Shown here: positions 1-6,387 of the stretch, piece after piece
Layout: every line of letters begins with the position of its first letter
How positions within the stretch are numbered: position 1 is the stretch's first letter
DNA from: Thermoplasmatales archaeon ex4484_6
GTDB lineage: Archaea > Thermoplasmatota > Penumbrarchaeia > Penumbrarchaeales > Penumbrarchaeaceae
Direction of reading: 5' to 3'
Assembly: GCA_002254385.1 (NCBI GenBank)
Contig: NJDO01000018.1
Location: 1 to 20,276 of the forward strand
DNA length: 20,276 nucleotides
Position numbers and translations under genes: made by a program
Notes under the pieces: generated by a model
What the model was told of the DNA's origin: nothing
Database searches by the model: none
The model's input: the letters and a program-made list of their open reading frames with translations, nothing else

Positions 1-1020
1 CTTCTGAAGACCTGGAAATCCCAGGGTTACAGAATAGAGAGAATATTCGAGAATGCCGGCAGGGAGCAGACCCTCAGAGGTCTAGACGAGGTTATTCTGA
101 AATACACAAGGGCCGTGGCCGCCCTTGAAGCCTTGAGAAACGAATTCCCTTCATACGAGAGGGGATGGTTCCCGGACCTCGAGGAAGAGATAAAAAAGAA
201 CATGGACGATCCGCTGATGTCCAAACCGACACTGGATAGATTCTCCGAACTCAAAAAGATCATAAAAAAGGAGGAAAAAAGGAGGGGTGAGATATCCAGG
301 AAGCTCAAGGAGCTATCCTCGAGGGGGATAGATGTCTCGAACATCGAACCCCTCCTTACGGGTGATTCCGAACTGCTGACAAGCAGGTACAACGAGTTCA
401 AGGAAAGGGTCAAGAAGCTCCTGAAGCTCAAGGCAAGATTGTTGAAGGAGGCTCATTCGAAAAAGGATAAGGCCCTGGAGGAGTTCGCAAGGAGCATCAA
501 CGACCCCTTCAAGGTGGATGTTTACGAGGAGCAGGTCCTTCAGAGGGAAAGCGGAGAATCCATCCCGATGGAACCGGAGAAGAAACCGGATACCGATATC
601 TCCAATATCAAGGAGGAAGCAAAGGAGCTCTACCGCAAAGGGGAACTAGAGGCTTCCCTGAAGTTGTTCGAGAAGGTGCTGGAATCCGATCCGGAGAACA
701 AGGAATGCCTTTTTTACAAGAAGAAGGTCACATCCAAACTCAAGACCCTGGAGAAGGCAGCCGTATCCAATGGCATGGTGAAGGTGAAGGTCACCGATGG
801 CGAATCGGAAAAGGATGAGAAGGAACATATGGGCGGAGACCCGAACTGTCTATCATGCAGGGGGACGGGAGAATGTGTATGGTGCTCCGGTACAGGAAAA
901 TGCTCCACGTGCAGCGGAACGGGGAAGACCTTCAATGAACAGTGCCCGACCTGCAAGGGAACTGGTAAATGCACTGTTTGCAAGGGAACTGGTAAATGTT
1001 CATGGTGCAATCCCGCATAG
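1..1020 (+). CDS. TPR and zinc-ribbon (DnaJ-type CxxCxGxG) protein, 5'-partial
   Basis: The reading frame is open from the first base, so the gene starts upstream; 339 codons remain. The visible N-terminal ~230 residues are highly charged and probably helical or coiled coil. A TPR-like helix pair follows at about nt 601-765 (EAKELYRKGELEASLKLFEK). The last ~55 residues carry five CxxCxGTG units and a final CxxC (CSWC), the zinc-binding pattern of the DnaJ cysteine-rich domain. No J domain is visible in this part. Family knowledge suggests a zinc-dependent protein-interaction or chaperone-like role; the actual function is unknown. The stop lies only 6 nt before the next start, so the two genes are probably cotranscribed. 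Sure of the coding call and zinc motifs, unsure of the role. Confidence 0.85.
   Translation, partial: LLKTWKSQGYRIERIFENAGREQTLRGLDEVILKYTRAVAALEALRNEFPSYERGWFPDLEEEIKKNMDDPLMSKPTLDRFSELKKIIKKEEKRRGEISRKLKELSSRGIDVSNIEPLLTGDSELLTSRYNEFKERVKKLLKLKARLLKEAHSKKDKALEEFARSINDPFKVDVYEEQVLQRESGESIPMEPEKKPDTDISNIKEEAKELYRKGELEASLKLFEKVLESDPENKECLFYKKKVTSKLKTLEKAAVSNGMVKVKVTDGESEKDEKEHMGGDPNCLSCRGTGECVWCSGTGKCSTCSGTGKTFNEQCPTCKGTGKCTVCKGTGKCSWCNPA
952..998 (+). repeat. Perfect 20-bp direct repeat, period 27, in the zinc-ribbon region
   Basis: The 20-mer TGCAAGGGAACTGGTAAATG occurs at 952-971 and again at 979-998. The period of 27 bases equals nine codons, so each copy encodes the same CKGTGKC unit in frame. 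The identity at DNA level, including silent positions, points to a recent duplication of one zinc-finger unit. Confidence 0.9.
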
Positions 1021-1026
1021 AATGAG

Positions 1027-2877
1027 GTGGTTCGACTGAAAACGATCCCAGGGGTTTCTTTCCTCGCAGCCACAGGACTCGTCATGTTCGCCATGATGGT
1101 GAACGCCCAGTGCTGCGATCCCAGTCCGGCTCCGGAGAATTCATACGAGGGGGTCGTGTATATCAATGATACGCGGGAATGGAACGGCGTCAGGTTCGTC
1201 AACGGAAGTCTGGTCATAAACGGGGCATTATCCCTGGTGGATTGCAATCTCACAATCGCTGGTGAGGGCATCATCATATCGGAGAATGCAGTACTGGAGA
1301 TGGACGGATCCACTGTCGAACCGCTGGCGGAACAGGTGGGATACTTCATAGAGTCCTTCGGAAGCCTCATCGTAAGGGGATCCACTCTGAGGAGCTGTCT
1401 GGACCCCAACAATGCTCTCTTCAGCATCTACATTGAGAACGGAAGCTTCGAGATGGTGAATTCACGAATGGAGCGATCGGGCACCCTCCAGAGCCACTTA
1501 CCGGATATCAGCATCATCGATTCCACCATTCCCGGCGTCATAACCTTATCGGGTGATCTGACGCTGGAAAGATGCCGGATAGAGGGGCTTGGCGCTTCCG
1601 CACTTGACGGAGGGGATCTGACGGTGAAGGATTCCAGTTTCCACTCCAACCTTTCATATTCACAGAATATAGCTGCTCTGTCAGATCAAGGAGGAAATAT
1701 CTCACTTGAGAATGTTTCCATTGACGGAACCTACGGGGGTGGAGTCTTCGTCCTCGATTCCACAGTAAACATGAGCGGCATTGTCATAGATCTTCCGGGG
1801 GGTCTGTATGGCCTCAAGATGGAAGATGTTAAGGTCTCCCGCATAGACGGTATTCGTATCAATGGTACATACGGAGGAATGGACCTGAAGGACGTTCTGG
1901 GAGAGTCCATCCTGTCTGATATCAGGATCTCCGGTTCATCATACGGATTGCTCATCGATGGTATCGGCGCGGTTCTGATTAGAGACGCACTTATCCGGGG
2001 ACCTTCACACGGAATAATATCCTCGTCGGCGATATCCCTGAACAGGACCATAATCAAGGATGTGGAGGTGGGTCTTCTTCTTCAGGGTGGTTTCGTTATC
2101 AGCGAGATGGACGCTGATATCATCAATTTCACAAGATGGGGGGTGGAGGTGGAAAGCTGGGCCCCTCCCGATGTAAACGGCATAGTATTCCAGCGAGGGG
2201 GTGGGGCCATTTCGGATACGGCTCTCTGGGGGAGGATCCATGTGAAGGTGAGGGGACCGGATGGTCTGGATGTGGATGGAGCGGAGCTGCATCTCAAATC
2301 GAATCTGGAGATGGAGGAAAGTATCTCTTCTGGGGAAGTCGGAGTAGTGTGGGCGTTCATGGATCATGATGGCACCATTCACGGGGTCAACTACACGCTG
2401 CACGGCAAATGGGGCAACGCCGAGAGGACATTGAACTTCACACCCGTCAAGGATATGGATGTCGAACTTGTCCTTCCTCTGACGGATGTCAGGATCGAGG
2501 ATCTCTCATTTGTCGATGGTGAAGCCATCGTCCGCATCGGAGCGGAGGGTTCCGAGGCGAAGGAGGTAGTGGTCACGATATACCTTGACGGAAGCTACCG
2601 GTTCAACCGGAAGGAGAATCTTGCAACGGGCGAGGAAAAGGTCCTCCGTCTGCCCGTCGGAAACATGGATGCGGGGACACATATCCTGAAATGCGAGGTG
2701 AGCTCAAGGGACGAATACAGCGGAAACAACCGGGCTCTCATGGAAAACAACATTCTGGAGATCACCATTGAAAAGGAGGAGGACAGAGGAGCGGACCTGG
2801 AGGTCCTGGGCATCCTTGTCGTGGCGGCGGCACTACTGTCGATCGGGCTCGTACTTCTGCTGAGAAGAAAGGACTAA
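1027..2877 (+). CDS. Secreted membrane-anchored parallel beta-helix / CARDB surface protein
   Basis: 616 residues. The N-terminus is a signal peptide (hydrophobic stretch FLAATGLVMFAMMVNAQ, then CC). Residues ~40-390 have the short repeated turns of a right-handed parallel beta-helix (runs such as LTLERCRIEG and GLKMEDVKVS). Residues ~490-580 look like a CARDB-type beta-sandwich, with a typical SGNNRA motif near the end. A single C-terminal membrane segment (LGILVVAAALLSIGLVLLL) ends in RRKD, a stop-transfer tail. It should sit outside the cell, tethered to the membrane. No substrate can be inferred. The GTG at 1027 is used as start, but it overlaps an SD-like GAGGTG (1024-1029) that is ideally spaced for the CTG codon at 1036, so the true start may be CTG or lie elsewhere. 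Confidence 0.85.
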   Translation: MVRLKTIPGVSFLAATGLVMFAMMVNAQCCDPSPAPENSYEGVVYINDTREWNGVRFVNGSLVINGALSLVDCNLTIAGEGIIISENAVLEMDGSTVEPLAEQVGYFIESFGSLIVRGSTLRSCLDPNNALFSIYIENGSFEMVNSRMERSGTLQSHLPDISIIDSTIPGVITLSGDLTLERCRIEGLGASALDGGDLTVKDSSFHSNLSYSQNIAALSDQGGNISLENVSIDGTYGGGVFVLDSTVNMSGIVIDLPGGLYGLKMEDVKVSRIDGIRINGTYGGMDLKDVLGESILSDIRISGSSYGLLIDGIGAVLIRDALIRGPSHGIISSSAISLNRTIIKDVEVGLLLQGGFVISEMDADIINFTRWGVEVESWAPPDVNGIVFQRGGGAISDTALWGRIHVKVRGPDGLDVDGAELHLKSNLEMEESISSGEVGVVWAFMDHDGTIHGVNYTLHGKWGNAERTLNFTPVKDMDVELVLPLTDVRIEDLSFVDGEAIVRIGAEGSEAKEVVVTIYLDGSYRFNRKENLATGEEKVLRLPVGNMDAGTHILKCEVSSRDEYSGNNRALMENNILEITIEKEEDRGADLEVLGILVVAAALLSIGLVLLLRRKD

Positions 2878-2878
2878 A

Positions 2879-2888
2879 GATTAATAAG
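2879..2888 (+). promoter_or_regulatory. TATA box of atpB, leaderless transcript likely
   Basis: GATTAATAAG starts just after the upstream stop codon and about 30 bp before the atpB ATG. That places transcription start at or very near the ATG. No SD sequence precedes the ATG (CTTCATCCCCCAT), which fits a leaderless mRNA. Confidence 0.6.
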
Positions 2889-2910
2889 AGACCTAATCTT
2901 CATCCCCCAT

Positions 2911-4299
2911 ATGTCCGGAACCGACTCCAAAGATGTAGAGTATTCCACGGTATCCGAGGTCTCGGGACCATTGATGGTCGTCGAGGGGGTCAAAGGAGCT
3001 TCTTACGGTGAAGTCGTAAAGGTGAGGTCCCCAGAAGGAAATATACGTCTGGGACAGGTGCTGGAAGCCCACATGGACAAGGCCGTCATTCAGGTTTTCG
3101 AGGGGACTAAGGGTATCGATACAGATACAACTTCCGTCAGATTCACCGGAGAGACGATGAAGATACCCGTTTCCCCCGAGATGATGGGGCGGGTCTTCTC
3201 GGGAACCGGTAAACCCATAGACGACGGCCCACCCATCATACCCGAGGAAAGGAGGGATATCAACGGAGAACCCATCAACCCCACGGCAAGAGAATACCCC
3301 AGGGAGTTCATCCAGACCGGGATATCGACGATCGACGGGATGAATACCCTCGTAAGAGGGCAGAAACTTCCCATCTTTTCCGCTTCCGGTCTCCCACACA
3401 ACGATCTGGCCGCCCAGATAGCCAGACAGGCAAAGGTACTGGGAAAGGAAGAGGACTTCGCTGTCATCTTCTGTGCCATGGGTATAACCTCGGAGGAGGC
3501 GAACTTCTTCAAGAGATCCTTCGAACAGTCGGGGGCCCTTGAAAGGGCCGTGCTGTTCCTCAATCTTGCCGATGATCCGGCCATCGAGAGGATAATAATA
3601 CCCAGGATGGCACTCACAACCGCGGAATATCTCGCATTCGAAAAGGGAATGCACATCCTCGTAATCCTGACAGACCTCACGAACTACTGCGAAGCATTGA
3701 GGGAGATCGCAGCAGCAAGGGAGGAGGTTCCCGGCAGAAGGGGATATCCGGGATACATGTACACCGACCTGTCCCAGATATACGAGAGGGCGGGAAGGAT
3801 CGAGGGAAAGAAGGGATCCATAACCCAGATACCCATCCTGACCATGCCTGATGATGACATCACACATCCCATCCCCGATCTGACGGGTTACATCACCGAG
3901 GGGCAGATAGTTCTATCAAGGGACCTCCACAGGAAATCGATAAGACCTCCGGTCAATCCCCTTCCCTGTCTTTCAAGATTGATGAAGCAGGGTATCGGCA
4001 AGGGCAGAACACGTGAGGATCATGACCAGGTCTCCAATCAGCTCTATGCCGCCTATGCGGAGGGTGTCAATCTGAGAGATCTCGTGGCCGTGGTGGGCGA
4101 GGAGGCCCTCACGGAAAGGGATGTCTCCTATCTCCGCTTCTCCGAGAGGTTCGAGAAGGAATTCATAGCCCAGGGGGTGGACGAGGACAGGTCCATCAGG
4201 GAGACCCTGAAGAAGGCCTGGGATCTGCTGACCACAATACCAAAGGAGGAGCTGAAGAGGATAGATGATGAATTAATCGAGAAGTATTATCCCATGTGA
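2911..4299 (+). CDS. atpB: A-type ATP synthase subunit B
   Basis: 462 residues, the usual length for the archaeal A1-ATPase B subunit. In A/V-type ATPases this regulatory, nucleotide-binding but non-catalytic subunit alternates with catalytic A in the A3B3 head of the membrane ATP synthase. Family landmarks include SGLPHNDLAAQIARQA in place of a true P-loop, the block FCAMGITSEEANFFKRSF, LTDLTNYCEALREI, and PGRRGYPGYMYTDLS. The sequence is complete and looks functional. What is odd is the context: neither atpA nor atpD is adjacent, whereas these genes usually form one cluster. Its own TATA box and a downstream T-run suggest a separate monocistronic unit. Confidence 0.97.
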   Translation: MSGTDSKDVEYSTVSEVSGPLMVVEGVKGASYGEVVKVRSPEGNIRLGQVLEAHMDKAVIQVFEGTKGIDTDTTSVRFTGETMKIPVSPEMMGRVFSGTGKPIDDGPPIIPEERRDINGEPINPTAREYPREFIQTGISTIDGMNTLVRGQKLPIFSASGLPHNDLAAQIARQAKVLGKEEDFAVIFCAMGITSEEANFFKRSFEQSGALERAVLFLNLADDPAIERIIIPRMALTTAEYLAFEKGMHILVILTDLTNYCEALREIAAAREEVPGRRGYPGYMYTDLSQIYERAGRIEGKKGSITQIPILTMPDDDITHPIPDLTGYITEGQIVLSRDLHRKSIRPPVNPLPCLSRLMKQGIGKGRTREDHDQVSNQLYAAYAEGVNLRDLVAVVGEEALTERDVSYLRFSERFEKEFIAQGVDEDRSIRETLKKAWDLLTTIPKEELKRIDDELIEKYYPM

Positions 4300-4392
4300 T
4301 CCCCCTCAATGTCCCATGAACCTTCCCGGTACTATTGTTGTTCTCAATCGGAAGAAATTCGAGGAAATAACAATATCATCGGCAAGATAAAC

Positions 4393-4410
4393 ATTATCAT
4401 TATTGATAAT
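4393..4410 (+). promoter_or_regulatory. Perfect AT-rich dyad upstream of the winged-helix gene
   Basis: ATTATCATTATTGATAAT has 7-base arms around a 4-base centre. It shares its outer ATTATC...GAnAAT frame and 18-bp length with the dyads at the archaellum promoters. A second TATA-like stretch (AATATATAC) follows directly. The region is AT-rich, so a chance match is possible. Confidence 0.35.
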
Positions 4411-4462
4411 AATATATACGATACATAGAAAGTTTCACAGATATGTACATGCTATTACAACA

Positions 4463-4476
4463 TTTTTTCTTTTTTT
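4463..4476 (+). terminator. Oligo-T terminator of atpB
   Basis: TTTTTTCTTTTTTT lies about 165 nt downstream of the atpB stop on the coding strand. Oligo-T tracts are the standard termination signal in archaea. No clear stem precedes it. Confidence 0.5.
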
Positions 4477-4488
4477 GGGAAATGAGAC

Positions 4489-4506
4489 ATTATCTTGTTG
4501 AAAACT
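4489..4506 (+). promoter_or_regulatory. Candidate operator in the winged-helix gene promoter
   Basis: ATTATCTTGTTGAAAACT, with the preceding C, matches the + strand form of the flaF-operon operator (12357-12375) at 14 of 19 positions. It lies 11 bp upstream of the TATA-like TTTAAAAG, the same spacing as at the archaellum promoters. One half-site is degenerate, so this call is tentative. Confidence 0.4.
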
Positions 4507-4517
4507 GTGACAGTAAC

Positions 4518-4526
4518 ATTTAAAAG
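4518..4526 (+). promoter_or_regulatory. TATA box of the winged-helix regulator gene
   Basis: ATTTAAAAG would place transcription start near 4545-4550. That lies downstream of the first in-frame ATG (4529) but upstream of the ATG at 4637, which has an SD. This arrangement supports the shorter protein. Confidence 0.5.
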
Positions 4527-4636
4527 AAATGATCAATGATGTTGGAATTGAAAGGAAAGAGACAGGCCCTCCTTGTTCCCTTTCCAAACAGATTCCATTG
4601 AAAGTAACCAGCGAATGCCATGGAGGATGTGATCAA

Positions 4637-4987
4637 ATGGACCCTGCATACCTTTCCAAATTGATAACGGACGAATACGTGATGAAGATACTCACGGCAT
4701 GTTACGGTAAATCCATGTCCACCCAACAGCTATCATTGAAGCTGGATATCCCCATAGCTGTTTGCTACAGAAAGATGAAGGAATTATCCGCTGCAAACCT
4801 CGTCGAATGTGAAGATAAGATCCTGACAAAGAAGGGAAAATGGGTGCAGCTCTTCAGATCGAAGGTAAAGAACGCCTATGTATTCATCGAGAATGGAAAG
4901 CTGAGGGTCAGAATGGAACTCTCCGAGGTGACGATGCCGGAATACGAAGAGGAGATCCAGATACTCAATGACACTCTTACCCATTGA
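4637..4987 (+). CDS. Winged helix-turn-helix transcriptional regulator (ArsR-like)
   Basis: 116 residues from the ATG at 4637. I chose this start because GGAGG (4622-4626) lies 10 nt before it and the predicted transcript begins after the earlier in-frame ATG at 4529, which has no SD. The longer form would add 36 residues containing three cysteines. The first ~75 residues read as a winged helix: DEYVMKILTACYGKSMSTQQ, then LDIPIAVCYRKMKELSAANL as the recognition-helix region, then a basic wing. The rest is a short beta-rich tail. It stands alone between atpB and a convergent gene pair. Operator-like dyads resembling those of the archaellum promoters lie in its promoter region, so it is a candidate archaellum regulator. 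EarA of methanococci is a functional precedent, but orthology is not shown. Confidence 0.85.
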   Translation: MDPAYLSKLITDEYVMKILTACYGKSMSTQQLSLKLDIPIAVCYRKMKELSAANLVECEDKILTKKGKWVQLFRSKVKNAYVFIENGKLRVRMELSEVTMPEYEEEIQILNDTLTH

Positions 4988-5090
4988 TCCCCCTCATGAA
5001 CCATTCTTTCAAAACCTCCTTATCCCCACGGTATGACCAATAATGATGTAACAGATATCCTGATCCATCCATTCTTTCCGAACCATGAGC

Positions 5091-5681
5091 CTAATTGAAG
5101 AGGCCGGGTGTCCGAAAAAGTTTCGGAAGGGTGACTCCGGGAAGCACCGTGAGTGGTTGAAAGATCTCCTCTAACCGGGGTATCTCCGTCATATTCACGG
5201 GATCGGGGAGTTCGAACTCCTCACTATCGGAGAAACCACCTCCTCCGAATGTCCGCTCCCCCTCTCTTTGAGAATCCTCTCCCTTCTTACCGGACAGCAG
5301 ATCGTTCATCCTTCTTTCATGTCCGAACTCCTTCCCCTTGTTGTAATAGTATTCCAGAAGCTTTCTGAGTCCGAACTTTGCACCTTTCTTGAGAAGCTCC
5401 TCTCTTTCGACCATTACCCACCCCACACCATCCATGTGAGCATTGTACCCCACCTCCACCCCCAGGGCAAAGACCCTCTCGGGCAGCTTCATTGAAGGTT
5501 TGTAGCCTCTCTTTGAAGCTTTCTCCAGAATATCCTTGAGAACCGAAGCCGGAATCTCCTTCCTTTCTTCATCCATGGGAAATACCAGAAAGGGATTCCC
5601 CCACCAGATATAAAACAGTGTTTGGACCAGTATCAGGGAGAGGAAGAGTGGGAAGAAGCACTTCCGAATACCTCGAGTCAC
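5091..5681 (-). CDS. Unknown single-pass membrane or secreted protein
   Basis: 196 residues; I do not recognise a family. A basic start (RGIRK) and a hydrophobic stretch (CFFPLFLSLILVQTLFYIWW) form a signal anchor, probably placing the rest outside the cell. A helical segment of ~100 residues follows, rich in Lys, Glu and Tyr (LRKLLEYYYNKGKEFGHERR). A glycine- and acid-rich spacer and a proline-rich tail (PLTVLPGVTLPKLF) end the protein. The GTG start at 5681 has GAGG 10 nt upstream. It begins 16 nt after the stop of the upstream gene (5698-6225), so they form a two-gene operon. It converges on the winged-helix gene. Confidence 0.7.
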   Translation of the reverse strand: MTRGIRKCFFPLFLSLILVQTLFYIWWGNPFLVFPMDEERKEIPASVLKDILEKASKRGYKPSMKLPERVFALGVEVGYNAHMDGVGWVMVEREELLKKGAKFGLRKLLEYYYNKGKEFGHERRMNDLLSGKKGEDSQREGERTFGGGGFSDSEEFELPDPVNMTEIPRLEEIFQPLTVLPGVTLPKLFRTPGLFN

Positions 5682-5697
5682 GGGAAAGGACCCTCGA

Positions 5698-6225
5698 TCA
5701 GGAGGAAACCGGTATCATGATCTCAACAAGTCCGTAATTCTCCTTCAGAACAGGACGATCTATCGGATAAACATCAACGTCGATGGGGATCTCCCTCAAC
5801 GACCCTCCCGAAATGAACAATACAGACAGTGTCCTCCCCTCCTTCACGACCTCGAGATCGGAAATATCCTCCATGGAAGCATCGCACGATATGATGACAC
5901 TCCCCGGTCTGAACGATATCTCGTAATAAAAATCCGGAAGGGGATTGCCCCCGTCAGGGTCCGCATCATCACCGGACAGCAGTCTTTCCACCTCATCCAC
6001 ATCCAGAAGTCTGAACTCCCTGTCGACCGTCACTATTGGAGACTTGACGGCCCCGCCGGAAAGCGTCCCGTCGTCCCCCACCTCCCACGCCCCGGACAGC
6101 TCCGATAGGTGAATGATCCTGACCGCATCCTCACTATCAGGTTTAAGCAGGATGGATCCGCCCATCTCACCGATCATCTTTCCGCGAAGGACATTGCCAT
6201 CCTTGAACTTCAGGAGATACCTCAA
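5698..6225 (-). CDS. Possible Sm-like barrel plus Hsp20-like domain protein
   Basis: 175 residues starting at TTG 6225. This is the only start after an in-frame stop, and AGGTG lies ~8 nt upstream. Residues ~1-50 (LLKFKDGNVLRGKMIGEMGG) suggest a small five-stranded barrel like LSm or YxeF-type folds. Residues ~97-174 follow the alpha-crystallin pattern: FYYEISFRPGSVIISCD, then a MEDI segment, EVVKEGRTLSVLF, REIPIDVDV, and GLVEIMIPV where Hsp20 proteins have GVLEV-LP. The two halves are joined by an acidic linker (GDDADPDGG). By family, the C-terminal half would be a small chaperone or adaptor. Both domain calls are made by eye and need profile searches. It is the first gene of a pair with the membrane protein downstream. 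Confidence 0.75.
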   Translation of the reverse strand: MRYLLKFKDGNVLRGKMIGEMGGSILLKPDSEDAVRIIHLSELSGAWEVGDDGTLSGGAVKSPIVTVDREFRLLDVDEVERLLSGDDADPDGGNPLPDFYYEISFRPGSVIISCDASMEDISDLEVVKEGRTLSVLFISGGSLREIPIDVDVYPIDRPVLKENYGLVEIMIPVSS

Positions 6226-6304
6226 ACCCTAACACCTGCCAGAGAGACAACGGAGCTGATCCCGTTCCCGGGACCTTTCATTGCATTGAATAATTCCATT
6301 TCAT

Positions 6305-6330
6305 GATTGAAAAAGCTTTTGACTCCAATC
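6305..6330 (-). terminator. Weak candidate terminator after flaJ
   Basis: In the sense of flaJ, GATTG ... CAATC encloses AAAAGCTTTTT, about 60 nt after the stop. The T-run is inside the repeat rather than after it, so this is only a possible terminator. The region 6226-6387 shows no other clear signal. Confidence 0.3.
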
Positions 6331-6387
6331 AGATGATGAAGAATAATACAATTACAGGATGGTACATCCTTGGGGAAATCCGATCCT

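Noticed and set aside
952..998. CRISPR-like short direct repeats
   Set aside because: Only two units, in frame and coding for zinc-finger motifs.
714..1427. 237-codon minus-strand frame with many His/Pro/Val repeats
   Set aside because: The pattern is the reverse complement of the CxxCxGTG repeats in the zinc-ribbon gene.
2893..3867. Long 324-codon frame opposite atpB
   Set aside because: Antisense shadow of a highly conserved gene; its composition is dictated by atpB codons and it has no domain.
4529..4636. Longer start of the winged-helix gene
   Set aside because: The ATG at 4529 has no SD and lies upstream of the transcript start predicted from the TATA box; kept only as an alternative.
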